Assembly (NCBI GenBank): GCA_964519985.1 | Contig: CAZFMF010000002.1 | Location: 1 to 64,000, forward strand | Direction of reading: 5' to 3' | DNA length: 64,000 bases | Source: JAIEOG01 sp964519985 | GTDB lineage: Bacteria; Bdellovibrionota; FAC87; UBA2466 | Part shown: one piece after another, positions 53,051-60,299 of the stretch | Layout: the number at the start of each line of letters is the position of its first letter | How positions within the stretch are numbered: position 1 is the stretch's first letter | The notes under the pieces: generated by a model | The model's input: only the letters and a program-made list of their open reading frames with translations | What the model was told of the DNA's origin: nothing | The model's database searches: none | Position numbers and translations under genes: made by a program

Positions 53051-53641
53051 ATGAATCCCAAAGATCTGGTGAACAACCTTCTGACCGTCCTTCTATTGCC
53101 GCTCGGAATGGCGGTCGCCGCCGTCGCGATGCGCGGGCACTTCGGTATCGCGCTCGGCATCTACACTTTGGCGCTCGCCATCGCCTGGCTCGGACGTCCC
53201 GAAACGTCGCTTTGGGTGGCGCAAGAAACCTTTCCGCGCGCCATTCAAGCCGGTTGCCGCCGCACTTTCCTGCTGCTGGTTCTAACCACTTTGAATGCGC
53301 TCGGTTCGTGCCCGACCTGGTTTCTGGGTTTGATGATTTCCGCCACCTTGATGCAGTGGACGGTTTACCTGGTCATTCGTCCGGCGCGCTTATCGCCGCC
53401 GTTGCTCCCCGAGATCTCCCTTTGGAATCGCGTTGCCCAAGCCGCGATTCCCGGGATCTTTTTCGCCGATATGCTGCTCACCCAGCGTTTTCCCGCCAAC
53501 TTCCGCTTCAGCGAGACGTTTCACCTCGCGGGCTACGCGTTTCTCGCCTCGATGCAGGTCTTGCAGCTCGCTCATGACTTCTACCGCATGCGCCGGGCGG
53601 TTTCGTTCTGGGTCCGCGCCATCGCGCTCCAACCGCGTTAA
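53051..53641 (+). CDS. Polytopic membrane protein of unknown function
   Basis: The 196-residue protein starts at ATG 53051, 1 base after the preceding stop. About six hydrophobic segments are visible (LLTVLLLPLGMAVAAVAMRG; TFLLLVLTTLNALG; WFLGLMISATLMQWTVYLVI; AAIPGIFFADMLL), with short basic loops. It ends in SFWVRAIALQPR. No family recognised. It closes the likely operon begun at ltaE and its stop is 2 bases from the convergent gene. Confidence 0.7.
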   Translation: MNPKDLVNNLLTVLLLPLGMAVAAVAMRGHFGIALGIYTLALAIAWLGRPETSLWVAQETFPRAIQAGCRRTFLLLVLTTLNALGSCPTWFLGLMISATLMQWTVYLVIRPARLSPPLLPEISLWNRVAQAAIPGIFFADMLLTQRFPANFRFSETFHLAGYAFLASMQVLQLAHDFYRMRRAVSFWVRAIALQPR

Positions 53642-53643
53642 GC

Positions 53644-54939
53644 TTATTTCACGCCGCCTTCCCGATCGTAAGCAATGCGCAACTTAAAGTGGTGTTCGTG
53701 CACGACCTGATCCACGACTTTGTTGAGGTCGCCGAACGCGAGAGGGAGATAGGCGAACCACACATCCAATTCCCAAGGGTACGTCCCTTGGATATTGTAC
53801 TTTTTCTGGAGTGCCTCAATCAGTTTCCGATTTGCTGGGCCCATTCTGCCTCGTGCCGGAATGTGCGTGCCCGACACCCGAATGACGGTTCTTTGATTGA
53901 TCGACTCGATCAATAGCGTTGAAGGATCAACATCATCGAGCTCCCGCCCATGGATCTTGAAGCCGTCTTCAACCAAAGTGTTCAGGTCCGGAACCATTTC
54001 CAAGATGTCGCGAACCGACCAACGCACTTGCGGCCCCACCAAATCCGTCGGTCCGTCCGTGGTCAAGATCTCGCCGCGCCCCTCGACCTTGATGCGCTTC
54101 AAAGTTTCCAAGAACACGGGCAGTAAATCGGCGGAGCGACTGGCCGCCACAAAGGCGCTTCGGGCCTTGCCGAATTGCGCCTCGCCGGCGGCTCCGTAGA
54201 GCAGTCCCTGAAGTCGCCCTACTTCCAATTGGTGGCGTCGCAATTGCTCCTCAATATCCGTGATGGCGCCCGCCGCCCCACCGATCCGCTCGGACAGCCC
54301 CGGTTTAAAACCGAAGGGGCGGTCGAGACCCGTCTCCCGAAGCAGTGGGCGCCGCAGGTAGTTGATTCGGTACCCATGCACAAAAAGGCATTCGTCGAGG
54401 ATTTTAATAAGCTTCGTGGATTCGACGGCCGCCACCCAACGGCTCCCACGATCAAAGTAGTCCCCGTAAACATCGAACTCTCGGCCCAGAGCATGAATGA
54501 GTTTTTTATCGGCCGGGCCCACTTTCCCGTCGGAACCGACTTCGCCGAGCAAAGAGATGACAATTTGCCCTTCGACGCGCGCCACTTTAAGAGTCGTGCG
54601 AGTTGCTTGAATGGGTTCGGCGGCGGGTTTCCAAGCCGAAAAGGAAAACCAACGTGCCGATACGGGAGTAGGCGGCGGCTCCGGATTGTTTTCACCAAAA
54701 AAGTAGTTACCGTCCCCCAACATGGAACCCGCATCGCTCACCCCATGAATCGAATCCGCGTAAGGGGTTGAGAAGAGGTTCGGAGTTAGGGCCACGACGC
54801 AAACGGTCTTCACTTCATTCGTGATAGCCCTCATGCTATCGGCAACGGATGGATTGCCGCCGTTGGGAGCGGCATTGAGATTAGAAGCAAACGAAACAAA
54901 AACCAGGTAGAAAAAAGTCCGTTGGATACGAGATGACAT
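53644..54939 (-). CDS. Secreted protein with a duplicated domain of unknown family
   Basis: The 431-residue product has a signal peptide (TFFYLVFVSFASNLNAAPNG). A domain is found twice: residues about 120-200 and 345-431. Both contain strand, G-x-(V/M)-G-P-A-(D/N)-(K/R)-K-L-I-x-A-L, a D/N-x-x-G-x-Y turn and a terminal H-x-(Y/F)-x-x-x-(Y/I) segment (first copy KVGPADKKLIHALGREFDVY, second RMGPANRKLIEALQKKYNIQ). Between them is a helical region (QLRRHQLEVGRLQGLLYGAA). The domain is not one I know. It points towards the ltaE operon and is followed upstream by a composite repeat. Confidence 0.68.
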   Translation of the reverse strand: MSSRIQRTFFYLVFVSFASNLNAAPNGGNPSVADSMRAITNEVKTVCVVALTPNLFSTPYADSIHGVSDAGSMLGDGNYFFGENNPEPPPTPVSARWFSFSAWKPAAEPIQATRTTLKVARVEGQIVISLLGEVGSDGKVGPADKKLIHALGREFDVYGDYFDRGSRWVAAVESTKLIKILDECLFVHGYRINYLRRPLLRETGLDRPFGFKPGLSERIGGAAGAITDIEEQLRRHQLEVGRLQGLLYGAAGEAQFGKARSAFVAASRSADLLPVFLETLKRIKVEGRGEILTTDGPTDLVGPQVRWSVRDILEMVPDLNTLVEDGFKIHGRELDDVDPSTLLIESINQRTVIRVSGTHIPARGRMGPANRKLIEALQKKYNIQGTYPWELDVWFAYLPLAFGDLNKVVDQVVHEHHFKLRIAYDREGGVK

Positions 54940-55021
54940 TGCACTCCCCCTCTAAGCTCTGCGCCTATTGCCTTCAGCGCTAACGCATCACGTCATACAA
55001 AGGCAAGCCCAACATTGTTAC

Positions 55022-55116
55022 GGTACAGCTACCCGCTACCTTTTCAGTCAAGCCTGGAAAGACTGAAAAGGTAGTGAGTACCCGCGTGCGAGATGACTGA
55101 AAAGGAAGTGGGTACC
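55022..55116. repeat. Composite repeat, locus 2
   Basis: Two direct 22-base units (55061-55082, 55095-55116) match the last two at 44054-44109 (52 of 56 positions, including the spacer GCGTGCGAGAT). A third, inverted unit at 55022-55050 faces them, so CTACCTTTTCAGTC (55037-55050) pairs perfectly with GACTGAAAAGGTAG (55061-55074). It lies between two divergent secreted-protein genes. Confidence 0.8.
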
Positions 55117-55160
55117 GGGGGAAGTCGGGGCATGGCGGTTGCAGTTGAATCCTTCCGCGT

Positions 55161-56414
55161 ATGCGAGCGGCTTGGAGCATTCTGTTGGTATTCGGATTAC
55201 CTTTGGCCAGTTGGGCCGAGCATGGTCGGGGCAATGATCCGCAAAAAGCGCGCGCAACCATCGAAGCCGTTACGGAGTCTGGGTGTGTTCCCATGTGGTT
55301 AACCTCTTCCGAAGGCCCGATTCCCTACTGGCTCGATACGCAGACCCGAAAAAAGTACTTTGCGCCTGAGGTCGAGCTGAAAGATCTTCGCCTTATCGGC
55401 GTACAGGGCGAGACCTTAGACTTTAGTCAGATCGATGAACATATGGAATTCAGCTTTCGCATGGAGCCGACGGCTCGCTCGCGGCAGGAATTCGAGAGGC
55501 TAAAGCAGGAGATGGGGGACATCGAAAGTCTGGAGGGGCGGGAAACAATTCAGTTTGAGGCGTTTATCCCCGACGAAAAGAACGAGATCAAGCGCGACGG
55601 GAAGTCGGTCGTCGTGATTGCTAGCCGCAATGCCTACTCCCTGACCCGAGTGCTCACCAAAACCCCGACGCCGCCCACCCCCAGAATCGCTTACGAAAAT
55701 CCTTGCGGTCAAAAACAGCGCATCGCCGCCCGCCTGGCGGCGGTAGGAAAAGTGGAGCTTGGCTTTCGGGGGGTGTCGCTGGGGTCCTCCTACTATTCTT
55801 TGGAAACCACTCGGACCATCGATCGCCTGCGCGCCGAATATCGAAAAACTGAAGATCCCTACCTGAAATGGCGCGCCACCTACGACGCCATTCGCTTGCG
55901 CCTAGACGCTCCCACCGCCCGAGATAAGGCGATCATGCAGTCGCTGAACTTGGATGCCACGCAGATTGCCCACGCCCTAGCGGACAAGCTGGTCGACGAC
56001 GGCAACAACCCTGTCGTTTTCGAACCCGGCGTCGGTGGTATTTACGATGTCGCTCCCGAGATTTTTCGCCATTTTGTTTTGGATCGTCTCGTCCAGATCC
56101 GTACGCCCAACGGGTTCGAGCCATACCTAGTCAATGACCCGGAGCAGCGTACAAAACTGAATAGCGAGAAAAGCGAAGGGATTGAAAAAAGCCGTGAGGA
56201 AGTCGAAGCGCTCGCACGCGACAAAAAGGTCATCCCCGTGCTGCAGGACAAACTCAATGGCTGGTATCGAGATTATCTCACTCCTTTTCCGCTTGATGAG
56301 CGCCCCACGACGCTGTGTAGGAGAAGTAGTGATTGGGACGAAGATGCCGATGGTAGATTCATCAACCTTCGGCAAAACATCGAATACGAAAAGTATCAAC
56401 CCGCGGCCAAGTAA
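55161..56414 (+). CDS. Secreted protein of unknown function
   Basis: The 417-residue product has a signal peptide (MRAAWSILLVFGLPLASWAE). The first half is strand-rich with charged loops, holding two Cys (SGCVPMWLT and ENPCGQKQR) that could pair. The second half is helical: YYSLETTRTIDRLRAEYRKT, LDATQIAHALADKLVDDGNN. No catalytic motif or family is recognisable. A third Cys lies near the end (TLCRRSSDWDEDADG). It starts divergently from the duplicated-domain gene with a composite repeat between. Confidence 0.68.
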   Translation: MRAAWSILLVFGLPLASWAEHGRGNDPQKARATIEAVTESGCVPMWLTSSEGPIPYWLDTQTRKKYFAPEVELKDLRLIGVQGETLDFSQIDEHMEFSFRMEPTARSRQEFERLKQEMGDIESLEGRETIQFEAFIPDEKNEIKRDGKSVVVIASRNAYSLTRVLTKTPTPPTPRIAYENPCGQKQRIAARLAAVGKVELGFRGVSLGSSYYSLETTRTIDRLRAEYRKTEDPYLKWRATYDAIRLRLDAPTARDKAIMQSLNLDATQIAHALADKLVDDGNNPVVFEPGVGGIYDVAPEIFRHFVLDRLVQIRTPNGFEPYLVNDPEQRTKLNSEKSEGIEKSREEVEALARDKKVIPVLQDKLNGWYRDYLTPFPLDERPTTLCRRSSDWDEDADGRFINLRQNIEYEKYQPAAK

Positions 56415-56467
56415 GCGCCTCGGTGTGAACCTTTTGCCCTTTTCGAGACTGTGATATCCGTACCGCG

Positions 56468-57103
56468 GTGGAAACGTTAACCCGTCGAGGGATTCCTTGG
56501 ACTGAGCTCGAGGCGCTGCAGGCCGAGCTTGTAGGTCGTGTCACGCGCGACCCGCGGGAAGCGTTTTTATTGGTATCGGAACCCACCCCCACATTCACGT
56601 ATGGCCTTTCCGGCACTTCGGCCGAACTGCTTTGGGCGGACGCCGAAAAGCGTGGCGTGAAAGTGCACCCGGTCGCCCGCGGTGGCCGTTGGACGTACCA
56701 CGGGCCGGGACAGATTGTGATTTACCCGATCGGGTTTCTCCCCAAGCTCGGATATCCCAAACGGGCGGTCCGAAAATTTCTCGGCGACCTCGCCTCCAGC
56801 GTTCGGCTTTTTCTGGCCGGCTACGGCCTCAAAGGAGACATTCGCGAAACGCCCTTCGGCGTATTCGTGGGGGACGAAAAGATTGCGTCGTTCGGACTTT
56901 CCCTGCGCAACGGCGTGAGCTCCCATGGCCTGGCTTTTTACGCCAAACCCCAAACCGGCTACTTCGACGGAATTATTCCCTGCGGAATGGACCGTCCCCG
57001 GATCACATCATTAGAAGAAGCCGGGGTTTCCCTGCCCTGGGAAAGGGTGGCGGGCGAACTAACCGACTATATTAAAAGGGGTTTCCAAGCTTCAAAAAAC
57101 TGA
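56468..57103 (+). CDS. lipB: Octanoyl-[acyl-carrier protein]:protein transferase LipB
   Basis: The 211-residue cytosolic enzyme moves octanoate from ACP to lipoyl domains, the first step of lipoate making. It has RGGRWTYHGPGQIVIYPIG, catalytic Lys138 in DEKIASFGLSLRNGVSSHG and the nucleophile Cys172 in GIIPCGM. The start is a GTG at 56468. Length fits LipB (about 210). lipA is not in the window. Confidence 0.95.
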   Translation: METLTRRGIPWTELEALQAELVGRVTRDPREAFLLVSEPTPTFTYGLSGTSAELLWADAEKRGVKVHPVARGGRWTYHGPGQIVIYPIGFLPKLGYPKRAVRKFLGDLASSVRLFLAGYGLKGDIRETPFGVFVGDEKIASFGLSLRNGVSSHGLAFYAKPQTGYFDGIIPCGMDRPRITSLEEAGVSLPWERVAGELTDYIKRGFQASKN

Positions 57104-57153
57104 TACCCTTGGCGTCTTAAAAACGGAATTTCTTCCCTTATAGAGAGGCAATC

Positions 57154-58203
57154 ATGGCGGACAAAAACAAACTCGCGAAATTCGCTCCCCTCGGAATCGC
57201 GGCCGGAGTCGGACTCCTGCTCGGAATCCTGGGAACGATGCTGCTCTCCGGCGGCGGCCTTAGCGGCAGCGATCCGGTGGTCGCGACTTATAATGGCAAG
57301 AACCTCCGCGCTTCGGAAGCGTTCGCACCGATTAAGACCCGCCTCTTCGACTTGGAAGACGAACTGTTTCGTACCAAGGAACAAGCGATCATGGACGCCA
57401 TCGAGCAGAAGCTGATCGATAGCGAAGCCCGCAAACAAAACCTCTCCGTCGAGCAATTGCTGGAAAAAGAAACCGGTGGCGCGGTGGCGGAAGTCACCGA
57501 TAAAGAAGTTTCCGATTTTCTGGCCTCGAAAAACCTTTCGTTGGATGACCCGCGCATCAAGAAGGACGATGTCCGCGAATACTTGAAATACCGTCAGCGC
57601 TTCGACAAACGTCAGGGCTTTGTCTCCAACTTGAAAAAGAATGCGAGCGTCAGCCTAAAGATCAAGGAGCCCGAGGCGCCAAAACTTTCGGTCACGACCG
57701 ATGGGTATCCGAGCTGGGGCAACGCCAAGGCCCCGGTCACGATTGTGGAGTTTTCCGATTTCGAATGCCCGTTCTGCTCGCGCGCTCTGCCCGTGCTGGC
57801 GCAGATCAAAAAAGAATATGGCCCCGACAAGGTTCGTATTATTTTCCGCGACATGCCGTTGCCATCGCACTCGCGGGCGATTCCGGCGGCCTTGGCTTCG
57901 CACTGCGCGAACGAACAGGGTAAGTTCTGGGAATTCCACGACGCCCTCTTTGGTAATCAAGGGGCGCTTCAGGACAAAGATCTAAAAGAACACGCCAAAA
58001 CGTTGAAATTGGATGAAGCCAAATTCAATGAGTGCTTCGACAACAAGAAGCACACAGCCACCGTGGATAAGAGCAAACGCGAAGCAGAAGCGCTGGGCAT
58101 TCAAGCCACGCCCTCTTTCGTCGTGAACGGCTCGCTAATCCAAGGCGCGCAGCCTTTCGAGAAATTCAAACAAAAGATCGATCGTGCCCTTTCGGGCAGC
58201 TAA
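57154..58203 (+). CDS. DsbA-family thiol:disulfide oxidoreductase with N-terminal SurA-like region
   Basis: The 349-residue envelope protein has an uncleaved N-terminal membrane helix (APLGIAAGVGLLLGILGTML). Next is a helical chaperone-like region (about 45-160: IMDAIEQKLIDSEARKQNLS). The thioredoxin fold with an inserted helical domain follows, holding the C205-P-F-C208 active pair in SDFECPFCSRALP and the cis-Pro loop QATPSFVVNG. It would form or isomerise disulfides in secreted proteins. The C-P-F-C centre and thioredoxin_4-like layout fit DsbA relatives. The fusion to a SurA-N-like part recurs in many deltaproteobacteria. A terminator follows 42 bases later. Confidence 0.9.
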   Translation: MADKNKLAKFAPLGIAAGVGLLLGILGTMLLSGGGLSGSDPVVATYNGKNLRASEAFAPIKTRLFDLEDELFRTKEQAIMDAIEQKLIDSEARKQNLSVEQLLEKETGGAVAEVTDKEVSDFLASKNLSLDDPRIKKDDVREYLKYRQRFDKRQGFVSNLKKNASVSLKIKEPEAPKLSVTTDGYPSWGNAKAPVTIVEFSDFECPFCSRALPVLAQIKKEYGPDKVRIIFRDMPLPSHSRAIPAALASHCANEQGKFWEFHDALFGNQGALQDKDLKEHAKTLKLDEAKFNECFDNKKHTATVDKSKREAEALGIQATPSFVVNGSLIQGAQPFEKFKQKIDRALSGS

Positions 58204-58245
58204 GCGCGTCATCGCCGTTAGGGCATGAAGCGCAGCGTAGCCTTT

Positions 58246-58281
58246 AAGCCACCGGGGACCTCCCCGGTGGCTTTTTATTTT
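58246..58281 (+). terminator. Rho-independent terminator
   Basis: AAGCCACCGGGG and CCCCGGTGGCTT form a perfect 12-bp stem with a 4-base loop (ACCT), followed by TTTATTTT. It ends the DsbA-family gene. A near-identical stem recurs at 59069. Confidence 0.92.
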
Positions 58282-58302
58282 GGGCGCAGAGATAATAAGA
58301 AG

Positions 58303-59036
58303 ATGTTCCAGACTTCGCTATTGATTGTGTTGCTGGCCTCGGGCGCACAGGCCACCTGCGGGACCGACCGCGCCTTACTCGCGAAGCATATCGATTCGAC
58401 GTTGATTCCCGAGACTTTGGCACCACTCAAACGCCACACGATTTTCCCGCAAGTGCGCGCCGAACCCGATGGATCCTTCACCCTGGTCGAAAGAAAAGCC
58501 ACCGCCTACGCCAAGAATAGTGGAAACGGCGAAATCGAGTTCGAGGCCACCATCAACGAACAAAGTAACTCTTGGCCCCGCAGTTCTTCCTTGCGCTTTA
58601 AAGACGGTAAGGTCGCATTGCAAGCGAAGGGGTGTTTTGGGTGGATCTGCGCAGCCGGACCGGCGGAGCGCGGGACCTGAAGGAGTTCATCGGAACGAAC
58701 CATTACGGTATCGCTTCGATTGTAGAGCTTCCCGAGGGCGAATTGGCCGTGGGCCTAAATCGCAGCGAAAGGGGAGTCGACCGGACATTTTTCGAACTCT
58801 TCGTACCCTTTAAAGGTGAAACCCGAAAAATCGGCTCGTACCCATTGGAATTAACCCCTCTGTACAACGTCAAATACGTGGTGGGTAAGGACCGTCACTA
58901 CATGTTCCAAACCACTGCGAAAGCGATCGACAAAACGAGAGGGATCTTTACGACCACGTTCTGGGGCTTGAGTTTCGACCCGGAAAAGCTCGGACCCCAA
59001 ACCATCGAGACGGTCTTGCTGGTCGTGGCGCCGTAG
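58303..59036 (+). pseudogene. Secreted protein gene split by a one-base frameshift
   Basis: The front part, from ATG 58303, has a signal peptide (MFQTSLLIVLLASGAQATCG) and continues to KVALQAKG. It then runs out of frame into CFGWICAAGP and stops at 58678-58680. The second part (58632-59036) begins at once in another frame with VFWVDLRSRTGGARDLKEF and continues for 130 residues of normal protein. One extra base in the run of four G at 58629-58632 would join them into a single protein of about 245 residues. It may be a true mutation, a phase-variable tract, programmed slippage or a sequence error. No family recognised. Confidence 0.75.
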
Positions 59037-59068
59037 ACGCCACGGTAAGGCAACGGTTTGCATTTCTT

Positions 59069-59101
59069 AAGCCACCGGGTTCGCCCGGTGGCTTTTTATT
59101 T
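59069..59101 (+). terminator. Rho-independent terminator with UUCG loop
   Basis: AAGCCACCGGG pairs with CCCGGTGGCTT across a TTCG tetraloop and is followed by TTTATTT. It ends the frameshifted gene. The stem is the same as the one at 58246 minus one pair. Confidence 0.92.
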
Positions 59102-59175
59102 GGGCGTCGACGACTTAGAACAGGATCTCCAAACGTCGCCATAATCCAGCTCTGGGCACTGCGCAAACACGCCGC

Positions 59176-59193
59176 CACTCCGGCGCCGGAGTG
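59176..59193. repeat. Interspersed palindrome, copy 4 (perfect)
   Basis: CACTCCGGCGCCGGAGTG is a perfect 18-base palindrome lying between the terminator at 59069 and the convergent gene ending at 59237. It is the reference form for the copies at 375, 18997 and 19732. Confidence 0.8.
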
Positions 59194-59236
59194 AAACAGT
59201 GGAGTTCGCTATGGCACGCGCAGTGGGGGAACGGAT

Positions 59237-60178
59237 TTAGTTCTCCGATGCTTTATCCCGTTGGTCCTTTGCTCTGCCCGTCTCTCGGAAAATCTTGCGG
59301 ATGATCCCCGCGGCCCACCGATCCAAGTTTCTATCACTGAACTCTTCATCATCGGACCCCAACATTTGCAGTTCCGTTTCCGACAGCGAAACCTTGAAAA
59401 AAAGGTGGGGAGAAGCTTCTGCACGCACTCGTGCACGGATGTCCTCTTCGGATTCCGTCTTGAAGAGATATTTCCGGGTCAAAAATACCCGGACTTCATT
59501 GCGAATATGGGTGTCGAGGCCAAGCTTCGTAAACTGCTCTAGCTTTTCAATGGATTGACGGTGCTTTTGTCGCAGGGGCGACGTTCCGGGAGCCAATGCT
59601 TTCCATTCTGCGAAGAGTGGCCCAATCGCCGCCGGCGCGGCCCCTCCGAAAACGGCCGAAACCCATTCGATTTGTTTCTCAAGACTTCCGTCTTCGATCA
59701 ACGTGGCCGTGGAAGCAAACGAAAGACTGACTTGATCATATTCCGCGGTGGAGTGCCCTTTTTCCGAGAGACCAGGGGGAAAAGCGCATTTGCCGTAGTA
59801 AAAACATACCAGCGAATCGGCGTCGTTTCCGAGCACCTTAAGGTTTTCGATCACGAACTGCATAACTTCGTCCCAATCACGACGATCCCCGACATCGCGA
59901 ATCAGATTTTGAACTTTACGAACCCTCCCACTGGGAACTTTCGCTCGACGAAGCAAGTCTGGCAGTTCAGTATGAAACAACTCTCGGGGCGCAAACCCCT
60001 CGACCACCCCTCGACCCATCAACCGAACGGATGGGATGGACCGAGTGAGCGCACGCCCACACCTTTCGGAAACACCCCGATGGGGCAGAGGCGTCGGGTA
60101 TTCCGCCGCCTGAAGCTGAAGCGTTAAAAAACTTCCGCCGCCAAAAAACAGCGGAAAGAAATGAGCGAATCGATGCAT
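59237..60178 (-). CDS. Secreted protein of unknown function
   Basis: The product has 313 residues from ATG 60178; a TTG at 60205 is an alternative and neither has a good ribosome site. The leader MHRFAHFFPLFFGGGSFLTL, ending near LQAAEYP, is a signal peptide. The rest is helical and polar (DEVMQFVIENLKVLGNDADS; SIEKLEQFTKLGLDTHIRNE) with a Cys pair in LVCFYYGKCAFPPG. The C-terminus is acidic and basic in alternation. No family recognised. Confidence 0.65.
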   Translation of the reverse strand: MHRFAHFFPLFFGGGSFLTLQLQAAEYPTPLPHRGVSERCGRALTRSIPSVRLMGRGVVEGFAPRELFHTELPDLLRRAKVPSGRVRKVQNLIRDVGDRRDWDEVMQFVIENLKVLGNDADSLVCFYYGKCAFPPGLSEKGHSTAEYDQVSLSFASTATLIEDGSLEKQIEWVSAVFGGAAPAAIGPLFAEWKALAPGTSPLRQKHRQSIEKLEQFTKLGLDTHIRNEVRVFLTRKYLFKTESEEDIRARVRAEASPHLFFKVSLSETELQMLGSDDEEFSDRNLDRWAAGIIRKIFRETGRAKDQRDKASEN

Positions 60179-60254
60179 CGCGCGCAGTTCTGCCACGTAC
60201 CGCAAAAACCCGCAACAATTTACTGTTTAGTTAAAGAACACTGGCTGCTGACAT

Positions 60255-60298
60255 GCGCTCGCACGAGATTGCTTTGTCGCGCTGCACGCTCCTCGCAG
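60255..60298 (-). repeat. Possible member of a widespread GCGAGGAGC...GCAATCTC dispersed repeat
   Basis: On the minus strand the segment CTGCGAGGAGCGTGCAGCG, continuing to AAAGCAATCTCGTGCGAGC, resembles a dispersed repeat that I recall from many bacterial genomes (TGCGAGGAGC ... GCAATCTC). It lies just after the stop of the M3 peptidase gene. Only one copy is in this window, so the call rests on memory. Confidence 0.4.
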
Positions 60299-60299
60299 T

